A stretch of 64,000 nt of DNA from CALNYX01 sp942490925 (lineage in GTDB: Bacteria > Chlamydiota > Chlamydiia > Chlamydiales > JAAKFR01). This document shows, piece after piece, positions 51,616 to 60,281 of the stretch. Within the stretch, counting starts at the first letter, position 1; each line of letters starts with the position of its first letter. Below the pieces are notes generated by a model, which saw only the letters and a list, made by a program, of their open reading frames with translations, did not search any database and had not been told where the DNA came from. Both the position numbers and the translations under genes were made by a program. The stretch lies in assembly GCA_942490925.1 (NCBI GenBank), contig CALNYX010000017.1, forward strand, positions 1,612,001 through 1,676,000, read 5' to 3'.

Positions 51616-54604
51616 ATTGTCTCCTCAATGTTTTCTGGGCATGTTCGCCCCATTCGCCCCCTTTTTTAGCAATAGCTTCAAGTTGGCGAATTGCAAGCTC
51701 TGGGCGCCCTTGTAGCTCATAGAGCTCAGCACGCAGATACATTGCTTTGATTCTTAGCGGGGTTACGGCATCGGCATTAATTGCTTTTGAGAGCATGCGC
51801 ATGGCTGAATCATACTCTTTTTGTTGCCGGTAGCACTCACTTTTAATCAGCCAGAGAGTGAGCATTTGTTCGTCAGAAAGAAAGCTTTTACCGCTCTCTT
51901 CAGCGATGTCCAAGCAGTTGATGGCTGTGGCATAATCGGCACACTTCAGCGCGAGTTTTCCCTGTTCTCGCCATGTTAAAGAGAGGTAGAGTCCCTCTTG
52001 AATGCCCGATTCTCTGTAATTAGAGAGCATTGTTAGAAAGAGCTGTTGCGCTTTGAGCTCTTCACCAAGTTGCAAATAGCCTTTAGCTAGGGAAAATTCA
52101 CACTGTTCATGGAGAGTTGTATAGGCGAAGAGAGAGGCGAGTGGATGTTTGGGTTCTTCAAAATCGTTGATTACTTTGCGCAGAAGCGTGAGTGCGCGCG
52201 CCTCTTTTTTATGGTTGTTCAAATAGAGTGTCGCGAGTTTATGAAGTGTCTCATAATAGAAATGGACATAAGAAGGGTCAGGGATTTTTCCCTCCTCTGT
52301 CGAGCGATGAAAATATCTGATCCCCTCTTCATAGACCTGTTCCGCTGCTTCAAAAGAGGTTTCATGCATCCCAATTAAGTAGTGGGCAGCGACACGCAAT
52401 GGCGCATTAGGGAATTTCGTGGGCAGCGCTTTGAGATGCGTTAAGGCAAGCGGGTTACCATCGACATATTCCCCATAGGGGAACTGTCTGAAGTAGGCTT
52501 CGGCAGCCTGGGGAGATTCAGGATAGAGATCATAAACAGCTTGCCGATACTCCTTGATATTTGAAGAGGTGGGATCTTGTTTTTCGACTGCTTCTGCAGC
52601 CCAAAACCAACCATCTGCTGCATGTGCAGAGTGCGGATAATCGAAGGCGAGCTGGAAGAATATCTGCTTAGCTTTGTCAAATTGCATATGTTGAAAATAG
52701 AGAGTTCCCAAAACATGAAGCGCATCATCGACATAGTTGCCATTGGGATATTGGGAGATCACTTGTTTGAGAGACTCTTCGGCAAGTGGATAGTAGGAGA
52801 GATCTGTGAGGCGTGAGGCAACAAGCCCACGTAGGTAGAGAGTCTCTTCACGCTCTTCGCAACTTTCGATGAATTGAGTGAGGAGTTTTTCAAGTAGGCA
52901 GAGCGAAGAGATCGGAGAGTTACGAAAGAAATTAGCCTTGGCTTCGAGTTTCAAGATACGTGCTGCACGCAGATCGCTTGGTTGGCAAAGTCGCAATGCC
53001 TCTTCAAAAGCAAGAGTCGCCTGTTCAAAATAAGTTGCGCCTTGATCCGGTTTTTCAAGCCCTTTTTGAAAAGCATTGAGCCCTCGCGCATACCACGCCT
53101 CAATATAGGAGGGGAGATGAGCATAGCAGTGAGCTGTTGCTTGCACCAAAAGCGACTCTTTTTTGGAAAAGGTAGGAGAGGCTTCAGCGCGCAGCAGCAG
53201 CGCTTCATGGATACGTTCAAATGTTTTGTCTGCAAAGAGCGCTTCAATTTTTTCTGAAGCATCTTTGTCTTGACGCTGTAAATAGAGACGAGCAAGAGCT
53301 AAAGTTGCCGCTTCTTCTTCATTTGAGAGGAGTAATTTCTCAAAGAGATGCTCTGCTTTGTCGTAGAGCTCTTGTTTCAAATAGCACCAGCCAAGTTTAT
53401 ACCGTGCCTGTAAGCCCCATTCACATCCGAAGGTTTGAGGGAGCGCTTGTTCATAGAGATCTTGGGCTTTGGTATACTCGCCTAGTTGATAGGCTGCCTC
53501 TGCTCGTAAATAATACAACTCATATTTCAATGGATCGCGCTCAGGAAAAAAGGGCGAAACAGACAAGAGTAGTGCGTCTACCTCATCGCTCTTTTTTTCT
53601 TTCAGTAGAATCCGGCTTAGGTAAAGAGCGCCAACAAGGCGAGGTTTTCCCTTGCTCTCTTTGAGTGCTTGCAATGCTAGAAAGTAGTGTTTAGCCTTTT
53701 CAGTCTGTCCTCCATTATAAGAGTAGAGCCCAATTTCAAACAGAGCATGATCATAGTGGATGAGCTGCTCTTGCTCAGCTGACGAGGTATACTGCTCAAA
53801 ATAATCGACAGCCTTTTCATACTCTTGCTTCTGTTTGAAGCAAAGAGCCGTGAGATAGATCATTTCACGATCGAGCTTTTCAGAGCCATCCGCTTCGATC
53901 AATGCGAGTGTTTGCTCATAGTTGGCTAAGGAGAAGTGGCATTCAGCCAAACAGTAACGTACCTTTTTTTCAAGGAGCTCTTTATTGAGAGAGGCTTTGG
54001 GGAAGTACCGTTTTTCAACAGCTTTGAGAATTTCCTCATAGAGGGTAACGGCCTCTTCATAATAGCCTGTCACAAAATAACGTTTTGCCCGTTTCAAAAG
54101 CGTGTCGAAATATTCATCTAATGAGTAGGAAAGAGCGTGAAAAAAGGAGAGATCTTCTTTAGACCAACGTTCCATGGGGAGCAAAGTTGCAATCGAGCAC
54201 ATATCGAGGTAGGCTTTTTCTGGGGAGCTTTGACTCGCGATGAGGCGAGCTTGTGTTAAACGAATGCGAGGCGTGAGATCATCAGGAGGTTTTTCATTGA
54301 GAAGTCCGGCAAGTAGACGACTAGCCTCTTCAGGTTCATCGAGCACTTCTAGTGCGCGAGCAAGGCGCAAGTGCATATCGACATAGAGCTGCCATGAGAC
54401 ATGACATTTACTGCCACTTTTAGTATCGACCCTTTTAATAAGGGAGAGATAAAGCTCTTTTGCAGAACTATAATCTGCATCACGCATTGCAGCTTCAGCA
54501 GATTGCGAAAGCGCACGCACTTCTTTTTCTTCGTCTTCCCAGAAGAAAGAAGAACATAAGATAAAAACAGTCAGTAAAATGGCGCTGCGCATAAGCAGTA
54601 TCAT
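51602..54604 (-). CDS. Large exported TPR protein
   Basis: The 1000-residue protein begins with a signal peptide (MRSAILLTVFILCSSFFW, with ATG at 54604 or 54592). It consists of TPR-like helical repeats all along, such as 'YYLRAEAAYQLGEYTKAQDL', 'YKLGWCYLKQELYDKAEHLF' and 'LHVLGTLYFQHMQFDKAKQI'. It is the first gene of the exbB operon and could be a periplasmic partner, as YbgF/CpoB is for Tol-Pal, but it is far larger. Cysteine near the signal end is not in a clear lipobox. Function unknown. Confidence 0.8.
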   Translation of the reverse strand: MILLMRSAILLTVFILCSSFFWEDEEKEVRALSQSAEAAMRDADYSSAKELYLSLIKRVDTKSGSKCHVSWQLYVDMHLRLARALEVLDEPEEASRLLAGLLNEKPPDDLTPRIRLTQARLIASQSSPEKAYLDMCSIATLLPMERWSKEDLSFFHALSYSLDEYFDTLLKRAKRYFVTGYYEEAVTLYEEILKAVEKRYFPKASLNKELLEKKVRYCLAECHFSLANYEQTLALIEADGSEKLDREMIYLTALCFKQKQEYEKAVDYFEQYTSSAEQEQLIHYDHALFEIGLYSYNGGQTEKAKHYFLALQALKESKGKPRLVGALYLSRILLKEKKSDEVDALLLSVSPFFPERDPLKYELYYLRAEAAYQLGEYTKAQDLYEQALPQTFGCEWGLQARYKLGWCYLKQELYDKAEHLFEKLLLSNEEEAATLALARLYLQRQDKDASEKIEALFADKTFERIHEALLLRAEASPTFSKKESLLVQATAHCYAHLPSYIEAWYARGLNAFQKGLEKPDQGATYFEQATLAFEEALRLCQPSDLRAARILKLEAKANFFRNSPISSLCLLEKLLTQFIESCEEREETLYLRGLVASRLTDLSYYPLAEESLKQVISQYPNGNYVDDALHVLGTLYFQHMQFDKAKQIFFQLAFDYPHSAHAADGWFWAAEAVEKQDPTSSNIKEYRQAVYDLYPESPQAAEAYFRQFPYGEYVDGNPLALTHLKALPTKFPNAPLRVAAHYLIGMHETSFEAAEQVYEEGIRYFHRSTEEGKIPDPSYVHFYYETLHKLATLYLNNHKKEARALTLLRKVINDFEEPKHPLASLFAYTTLHEQCEFSLAKGYLQLGEELKAQQLFLTMLSNYRESGIQEGLYLSLTWREQGKLALKCADYATAINCLDIAEESGKSFLSDEQMLTLWLIKSECYRQQKEYDSAMRMLSKAINADAVTPLRIKAMYLRAELYELQGRPELAIRQLEAIAKKGGEWGEHAQKTLRRQYGLE

Positions 54605-54711
54605 AAAACGAAATGGCTTTTTTTTGGAAAAAACTCTTGCACAATACTAAAGAAGGAAATTATTACTGAGTTTATGACACATATCTCTCGAAAATGAGGA
54701 GGAAGCTTGAT

Positions 54712-55203
54712 ATGACGCTTAAAGACACATGTAAAACTATGAGACACCTATTGGAAACGATCGTTTCTGATCTTCCAAAGGCAGAAGAAGGAAACAAAGC
54801 AGCAGCTCAACGTGTGCGTATTTGCACAATTAAATTTGAGAAAGCTGCGAAACTTTATCGCAAAGAGTCTGTGAAAGCAGCTCGCTCTGGTGCGATGAAA
54901 CGTACGAAAAAAGCTAAGAAGAAAGCCGCTCCGAAGCGTAAGGCTGCTGCTAAGAAAAAAGCGCCAGCTAAACGTAAAGCTGCTCCGAAGCGTAAGGCTG
55001 CTGCTAAGAAGAAAGCCGCTCCGAAGCGTAAGGCTGCTGCTAAGAAAAAAGCGCCAGCTAAACGTAAAGCTGCTCCAAAGCGTAAGGCTGCTCCAAAACG
55101 TAAGGCTGCTCCAAAACGCAAAGCTGCTGTAAAAAGAAAGACTGCACGTCCTAAGCACCTAGCTAAAAAACGTCCAGCTGCTAAGCGCCGCAAGAAAAAA
55201 TAA
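54712..55203 (+). CDS. hctA: Histone H1-like protein HctA with extended Lys/Ala/Pro tail
   Basis: I start at ATG 54712, after AGGAGGAAG, where 'MTLKDTCKTMRHLLETIVSD' and 'AEEGNKAAAQRVR' align with Chlamydia HctA (MALKDTAKKMKDLLDSI...AEKGNKAAAQRVR). An upstream ATG at 54694 adds only six residues. The 163-residue protein is longer than Chlamydia HctA (125) because of a C-terminal run of KRKAA/AKKKA/PAKRKA units. These are encoded by repeats on the DNA, with a 90-bp unit present at 54916 and again at 55006. HctA condenses the chromosome at the end of the cycle. Repeat count could vary between strains. Confidence 0.93.
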   Translation: MTLKDTCKTMRHLLETIVSDLPKAEEGNKAAAQRVRICTIKFEKAAKLYRKESVKAARSGAMKRTKKAKKKAAPKRKAAAKKKAPAKRKAAPKRKAAAKKKAAPKRKAAAKKKAPAKRKAAPKRKAAPKRKAAPKRKAAVKRKTARPKHLAKKRPAAKRRKKK

Positions 55204-55242
55204 TCACAGTCTCTCATCAGATTTGCTGTGTTTAAACGTCAT

Positions 55243-55276
55243 GGGAGATCCGTCTTGAACTGATCTCCCTTTTTTT
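55243..55276 (+). terminator. Intrinsic terminator of hctA
   Basis: GGGAGATC at 55243-55250, a loop of 11 nt and GATCTCCC at 55262-55269 are followed directly by seven T residues. It lies 40 nt after the hctA stop codon. Confidence 0.9.
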
Positions 55277-55289
55277 ATAGACTACTTTC

Positions 55290-56428
55290 ATGTTACTCGC
55301 CTGCTCTGAAGAAGTCCGCTGCTCGCACTTCGGTACCTGTGGAGGGTGCCGCTTTCAAAACGTCCCCTACGATGAGCAGCTTGAGCAAAAAGAGCTCATG
55401 GTTCGTGAACTCTTTGAGCAAACCTCGCCCATCATTGGTTGCGCTAATCCCTGGAATTGGCGCAATAAGATGGAATTCTCGTTTTCCCAAAATAAAGCAG
55501 GCGAACGTTTTCTAGGACTGATGATGCGAGCCAAACGGGGCCGTGTTGTCAACCTCACAGAGTGTCACCTCACCAATCCCTGGTTCATCGAAACCCTGCA
55601 AAACGTCTACCATTGGTGGGAGCAGAGTGGAGCTAACGCTTACTTCCCTCCAGCCAATGTCGGCTCCCTGCGTACACTCACCGTTCGTGAAGGGATCCAG
55701 ACAGGCGAGCGGATGGTCATGCTCACAATCTCTGGAGACGACCCCCTAGATCCGGAGCAAATTGAAGGATTTAAAGAGGCTGTAGGGGAGATTGATTCCT
55801 GTATTTTGCGCACTCAGTATATCGCTCGAAAGACCCCAACACGCTTCGAACAGCTCTTGCTTACAGGCAAAGATCACATCGAAGAGCTGCTCCATGACGA
55901 GGAGGGGAAGCCCTACCGCTTCAAAATCCGAGCCGCCTCCTTCTTCCAGCCCAATACCCTCCAAGCTGAGATTCTCTATCAAAAAGCCCTCGAATTGATC
56001 CCTGAAGGACGCATTTTTGACCTCTACTGCGGTACAGGCTCGATTGGGATTTTTGCCGCTCAAAGAGCCACAGAAGTGATCGGAATAGAGCTAAACCCTG
56101 AGGCTGTCTCTGATGCTAGAGAGAATATCGCTCTCAATGGCGTGACAAATATGGAGATCCTCGAGGGAGACGTCGAAAAGCTGCTAGGCGGCCTCCCACA
56201 GCCAGATTGCGTCGTTCTTGACCCCCCAAGGGCCGGATTGAGCAAAAAAGCCCTCGATCAGCTCCAAAATTATTGCCCTCAAAAAATTATTTATATCTCG
56301 TGTAACCCCAATTCTCAAAAAAGAATATAGATCAACTAGAGGGTTACGAGATAGAGAGTGTCCAGCCGATCGACCAATTTCCCCATACTCCTCATATTGA
56401 GAACATCGTTTCCTTGAGAAAAATCTGA
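55290..56428 (+). CDS. RlmD/RumA-like rRNA (uracil-5)-methyltransferase with C-terminal frameshift
   Basis: The in-frame product is 346 residues and ends at a TAG at 56328-56330. It has an N-terminal Fe-S cysteine cluster ('CSHFGTCGGCRFQNVPYDE'), a SAM motif 'IFDLYCGTGSIGIFAAQRA' and the catalytic 'VVLDPPRAGLS' and 'IYISCNPNS'. A -1 shift in the A6 run at 56317-56322 restores the family C-terminus: 'QLEGYEIESVQPIDQFPHTP' then 'HIENIVSLRK', ending at TGA 56426-56428. That part contains the conserved Glu acting as a base. It is either a true frameshift (dead or partly active), a sequencing error in the homopolymer, or transcriptional slippage. Chlamydial hctA has this gene as neighbour. Confidence 0.82.
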
Positions 56429-56475
56429 AAAAGGGAAGTTTTGACCTCGGAATCTGCCGATTTTCAGAGGTTTTC

Positions 56476-56504
56476 TTGAATGCTCAATGATTTTTTGCTA
56501 TAAT
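56476..56504 (+). promoter_or_regulatory. Candidate sigma-70/66 promoter of yajC
   Basis: TTGAAT at 56476-56481 and TATAAT at 56499-56504 are spaced by exactly 17 nt. The -10 box is perfect. It lies about 34 nt upstream of the yajC ATG, within a T-rich stretch. AAGG before the ATG is the ribosome binding site. Confidence 0.7.
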
Positions 56505-56537
56505 AGATGCTATATTCGATGAAACCAAGGAAGTAAC

Positions 56538-56921
56538 ATGAAATCTATTCTTTCAAAATTCTTTTTTCTACCCCTTGCCTTTCTGACAGCATCTCCGCTG
56601 TTTGCAGAGGGAGAAGAGGTAGCTCGCACGGGGTCAATGTACCAGACATTGATCATGATCGGGATTGCAGTGGTCTTTTTCTACTTCATTCTATGGCGCC
56701 CTGAAAACAAGCGTCGTAAAACGATGGAAAAGAAGCGTAGTGCAATGAAAAAGGGTGATAAAGTCACAGCGATGGGAATCGTCGGTGTGGTTGACCGCAT
56801 TAAAGAGCAGACCGTCATCGTCAAGATGGTTGATGGCGCAAAGGTTGAGTTCCTAAAAGGAGCAATCTCTGAAGTCACAGGTGAAGCTCAAGAAGAGCCT
56901 ACTGCTGAAGCGGCCTCTTAA
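56538..56921 (+). CDS. yajC: Preprotein translocase subunit YajC
   Basis: The 127-residue protein has a signal-like N-terminus and one membrane helix with the typical 'VVFFYFILWRPENKRRKTME'. The cytoplasmic part has 'MKKGDKVTAMGIVGVVDRIK', the YajC core, and 'AKVEFLKGAISEVTGE' at the end. It assists SecDF/YidC in protein export. The extra N-terminal signal peptide ('FFLPLAFLTASPLFAEGEE') is unusual for YajC but seen in some chlamydiae. It has its own promoter and terminator. Confidence 0.92.
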   Translation: MKSILSKFFFLPLAFLTASPLFAEGEEVARTGSMYQTLIMIGIAVVFFYFILWRPENKRRKTMEKKRSAMKKGDKVTAMGIVGVVDRIKEQTVIVKMVDGAKVEFLKGAISEVTGEAQEEPTAEAAS

Positions 56922-56927
56922 TCTTTT

Positions 56928-56955
56928 AGGCTGTGCTTCGGCACAGCCTTTTTGT
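56928..56955 (+). terminator. Intrinsic terminator of yajC
   Basis: AGGCTGTGC, a TTCG loop and GCACAGCCT form a perfect 9-bp stem with the stable UUCG-type tetraloop. Five T residues follow. It starts 7 nt after the stop codon. Confidence 0.93.
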
Positions 56956-56986
56956 CTCACTTGCACGCTTGTCCTATCGCCTATAT
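56956..56986. repeat. Short dispersed repeat, copy B
   Basis: The sequence GTCTCACTTGCACGCT next to GTCCTATCGCCTATA matches the two blocks of the repeat at 17645-17691, without the 8-nt insertion. It lies just after the yajC terminator in non-coding DNA, between converging genes. Confidence 0.45.
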
Positions 56987-57087
56987 GGCAAAAGATAGAA
57001 GTCCTAAACAAGTGTGTAATTCCACTTGAAATCTCACTACCCACGCTACAAGGTAGCCATACCTATAACTCGATCATTGAAGAGCGA

Positions 57088-58887
57088 CTATCGAATCAGC
57101 TTTTCCATAATCTCAGTTGTGCGTGAGATGAAGCCATTCATGTTCTCTGGATCCATCTCTCTTTGCGATAGGCGTACAAGATCGTAAACTTCGTTTGCAA
57201 GCTCTTTGGCAAGATCAGGATCTTTCTGCTCTAGACCATAGATCGCATTGATCAATTTACTGTTGGTATTCACAACAAGTGTTGGTTTGCTAAACGCTTG
57301 AGCAAATTGCTGGTTTTGCATCGCTAGTGAATCACGCATCCGACGCTCTTCCTCTTTGAAGAGCAGGAATGCCGGCATGTTGTCTGTTGCAAGGCTCTTC
57401 GCTTCCACTTCCATATCGAGCTTTTTACGGAAGAAGTCAGCAAGCTTGCCACTTTCACTCCTTCCATCAGCATCCAAAAGGCCCTTCTCCTTAGAAGAAT
57501 CAAGAAGTGTTTCATCAAGCTCAGCATCGACGCGCTTGAATTTCACCTTAGATTTCTGCTCTAGGAAAGGGAGGAAAGCTTGGTCGATAGGTGTTGAGCG
57601 CACAAAAAGTACTTCAACGCCTTTCTCCTTATATAGGTCAAGAACGTGGTCATGAGATTTTTCTTGAGGCGCATAGTAGACGGTTTCACGTTCATGACGC
57701 TCCATATAATCATCAACAGTTGTCCACTCATCAGAATTGTTTTTCCAGATGAGAAATTCTTTTACACGATCGTAGAATTTGTCGTCCTGCAGAGCTCCAA
57801 ACTTGATGATCAGCTCAATATCTGGCCAGTAAGAGAGGAATTTTTCGCGATCGTCACGGTAGAGATTGATGAGGCGATCTGAAATTTTCTTTGAGATATG
57901 GGCGCCAAGTTGACGAACGGTACGATCCATCTGCAAATAGCTACGAGAGACATTTAGTGGAATATCTGGGCTATCGATTGCTCCGCGTAGAATCATTAGA
58001 AAGTCGGGAAGCAAATCTTTACAATTATCTGAGACAAAGACGCGGTTGCAAAAGAGTTTGATCGCCTCTTTTTTCAGATCGCTCTCCTGAGAGATCCGTG
58101 GAAAATAGAGAATCCCTTTGAGATGGAAAGGGAAATCAACATTGAGATGAATCCAGAAAAGAGGAGGAAGATCATTTGGAAAAAGCTGTTGGTAAAAGTC
58201 GAGATACTCCTTTTCAGTACAATCTGCTGGCGCTTTTAACCAGAGTGGTTGCTTCTCATTAATCTGAGAATCATTGAGATAGATTGGATAAGGGAGGAAG
58301 GTGCAGTAGCGTGTCATGATTTCACGGATACGCGTTGCATCTAAAAACTCTTCCTCATCATCAGATAAAGAGAGAGTGATCGTTGTTCCACGAGTCGTAC
58401 GGTTGCCTTCTTCTATCGTGTAAGTTGAAGAGCCATCACAGCTCCAACGAACAGCCTTCGCCTCTTCTTGGAAGGAGAGTGTTTGAATCTCAACGTTCTT
58501 GGCCACCATATAGGAGGAGTAAAACCCAAGTCCAAAGTGACCGATCACTTGATCTTCTTCTTTGTTCGACTGATATTTTTTGACAAATTCCTCAGCTCCT
58601 GAGAAGGCGATTTGAGCAATGTACTGCTCCACTTCGTCATGGGTCATCCCAAGGCCATTGTCTGAGAAAGTCAATGTCTTGTTCTCTTTATCAATTTTAA
58701 GATCGATGCGGAAAGGTTCTTCAGTAATCGTTGCAACTTTTTCGTCAACTAGGCGCTCAAATTTGTGCAAGGCATCACACGCATTGGAGATGAGCTCACG
58801 AATAAAGATGTCTTTATCCGAATAAAGCCATTTTTTGATGATCGGCAAGATATTTTCACTATGAATTTTTAGATGACCTTCACTCAT
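57088..58887 (-). CDS. htpG: Molecular chaperone HtpG (Hsp90)
   Basis: The 599-residue protein shows the GHKL ATPase motifs in order: 'DIFIRELISNACDALHKFE' (N1), 'FSDNGLGMTHDEV' (N2) and 'IGHFGLGFYSSYMVA' (N3). The middle domain has 'PLNVSRSYLQMD' with the catalytic Arg. The C-terminus is short and lacks MEEVD, as usual for bacterial HtpG. It folds client proteins in the cytosol. Length is slightly below the usual 620-630. It converges with yajC, sharing a 166-bp gap. Confidence 0.95.
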   Translation of the reverse strand: MSEGHLKIHSENILPIIKKWLYSDKDIFIRELISNACDALHKFERLVDEKVATITEEPFRIDLKIDKENKTLTFSDNGLGMTHDEVEQYIAQIAFSGAEEFVKKYQSNKEEDQVIGHFGLGFYSSYMVAKNVEIQTLSFQEEAKAVRWSCDGSSTYTIEEGNRTTRGTTITLSLSDDEEEFLDATRIREIMTRYCTFLPYPIYLNDSQINEKQPLWLKAPADCTEKEYLDFYQQLFPNDLPPLFWIHLNVDFPFHLKGILYFPRISQESDLKKEAIKLFCNRVFVSDNCKDLLPDFLMILRGAIDSPDIPLNVSRSYLQMDRTVRQLGAHISKKISDRLINLYRDDREKFLSYWPDIELIIKFGALQDDKFYDRVKEFLIWKNNSDEWTTVDDYMERHERETVYYAPQEKSHDHVLDLYKEKGVEVLFVRSTPIDQAFLPFLEQKSKVKFKRVDAELDETLLDSSKEKGLLDADGRSESGKLADFFRKKLDMEVEAKSLATDNMPAFLLFKEEERRMRDSLAMQNQQFAQAFSKPTLVVNTNSKLINAIYGLEQKDPDLAKELANEVYDLVRLSQREMDPENMNGFISRTTEIMEKLIR

Positions 58888-58986
58888 GTTTTAATCCTTT
58901 TTTTGTAGACATTGTACCCTAATTTTGGATCGAGATCAAGAGTTACCGTATGAAAAAAAGTCTGCTTTGACTATACTTCGGAAGTG

Positions 58987-60279
58987 ATGCTAGCACAATT
59001 TTTTGAAGGTGTGACCGTTACCGTTATTGCTGTTGTGGCATTCATCATCATCGGTCTTTTCCTTACAGCTATGATCCTTTTCACACGCAAAAAACTGGTG
59101 CGCACAGCACCTTGTCGTGTGGCAATCAATGATGCAGATGACCTCACCAAAACAGTTTCTGGTGGTCAAACGCTCTTGTCAGCTCTCACAAATGAAGGAA
59201 TTCCAGTCCCATCACCTTGTGGAGGCAAAGCGACCTGTAAGCAGTGTCGGTTACAAGTGACTGAAGGAGCAGGCGATGCACTTGAAACAGACAAGGCAAC
59301 ATTCACGCGCAAAGAACTCTGTGAAGGGTGGCGTCTCTCCTGCCAATTCAAAGTGAAACACGATCTCCATGTCCATATTGAAGAGCGCTATCTTGAAGTC
59401 AAAGAGTGGGAAGCGACTGTCTTAAGCAATGAAAATGTTGCTACTTTTATCAAGGAGTTAGTCGTGGAGCTGCCTGAAGGGGAAGAAGTTCCCTATCGCT
59501 CTGGAGGCTATCTGCAGTTTCATGTTCCTGCTTTTAAAACAAAGACTGATGAGTGGAAAGGGACGATGGATCCACAATATCACTCTGACTGGGAGAAATT
59601 TGGGCTGTTTGGCAAAGAGGTCGATTTCAGCCACCTGGCTCATGGTGAAGTGATTCGCGCCTATTCAATGGCCTCCTATCCTGCCGAAGGACGCAAGCTG
59701 AAGTTCAATATCCGTATTGCCACACCGCCCTTTATCAAAGGAGAGATGGTAGAGAAGATTCCATGGGGGATCTGTTCGAGCTATACCTTTGGGTTGAAGC
59801 CAGGAGATAAGGTCCGCCTTTCAGGTCCTTATGGTGAATCGTTTATGATTGAAGATACGCGCCCCTTGATCTTCCTAATCGGTGGTGCAGGCTCCTCATT
59901 TGGGAGGAGTCACATCCTGCACCTCTTTTACACCGAAAATACGACAAGGCAAGTCGACTTTTGGTATGGTGCCCGCTCATTGAAGGAGAATATCTACCAA
60001 GAAGAGTATGAAAAGCTCGACAAAGAGCGAGACAATTTCAGCTACCATCTCGTACTTTCAGAACCGCTTCCTGAGGATAACTGGGAAACAGACGATCCTC
60101 TGAAAACAAACTTCCTTTTCAAAGCGTTTGAGCAAGGACAACTCAAAGAGATGGAAGAGCCTGAAGAGTGTCTCTACTACGTCTGTGGTCCACCACTTCA
60201 CAATAGCAGCGTACTCAAACTTCTCGATGATTATGGTGTTCCACGTGAAAACATTGTCTTAGACGACTTTGGGAGCTAA
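58987..60279 (+). CDS. nqrF: Na+-translocating NADH:quinone oxidoreductase subunit F
   Basis: The 430-residue protein has an N-terminal membrane helix ('VTVIAVVAFIIIGLFLTAM'), a 2Fe-2S ferredoxin domain ('PCGGKATCKQCRLQV' and 'LSCQ') and a FAD/NAD reductase domain with 'RAYSMASYPAEG' and 'GPYGESFMIEDTRPLIFLIG', and 'YYVCGPPLHN' at the end. It accepts electrons from NADH for the sodium-pumping Nqr complex. The upstream GTG at 58984 is an alternative start. It is followed after 2 nt by nadE. Confidence 0.94.
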   Translation: MLAQFFEGVTVTVIAVVAFIIIGLFLTAMILFTRKKLVRTAPCRVAINDADDLTKTVSGGQTLLSALTNEGIPVPSPCGGKATCKQCRLQVTEGAGDALETDKATFTRKELCEGWRLSCQFKVKHDLHVHIEERYLEVKEWEATVLSNENVATFIKELVVELPEGEEVPYRSGGYLQFHVPAFKTKTDEWKGTMDPQYHSDWEKFGLFGKEVDFSHLAHGEVIRAYSMASYPAEGRKLKFNIRIATPPFIKGEMVEKIPWGICSSYTFGLKPGDKVRLSGPYGESFMIEDTRPLIFLIGGAGSSFGRSHILHLFYTENTTRQVDFWYGARSLKENIYQEEYEKLDKERDNFSYHLVLSEPLPEDNWETDDPLKTNFLFKAFEQGQLKEMEEPEECLYYVCGPPLHNSSVLKLLDDYGVPRENIVLDDFGS

Positions 60280-60281
60280 AT

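Noticed and set aside
54916..55135. CRISPR-like direct repeats
   Set aside because: The repeats are in-frame coding units without unique spacers and belong to the HctA tail.
54748..55217. Long minus-strand frames opposite hctA
   Set aside because: They are the antisense image of the lysine-rich repeats and have extreme Phe/Ser/Leu or Ala/Arg/Phe composition.
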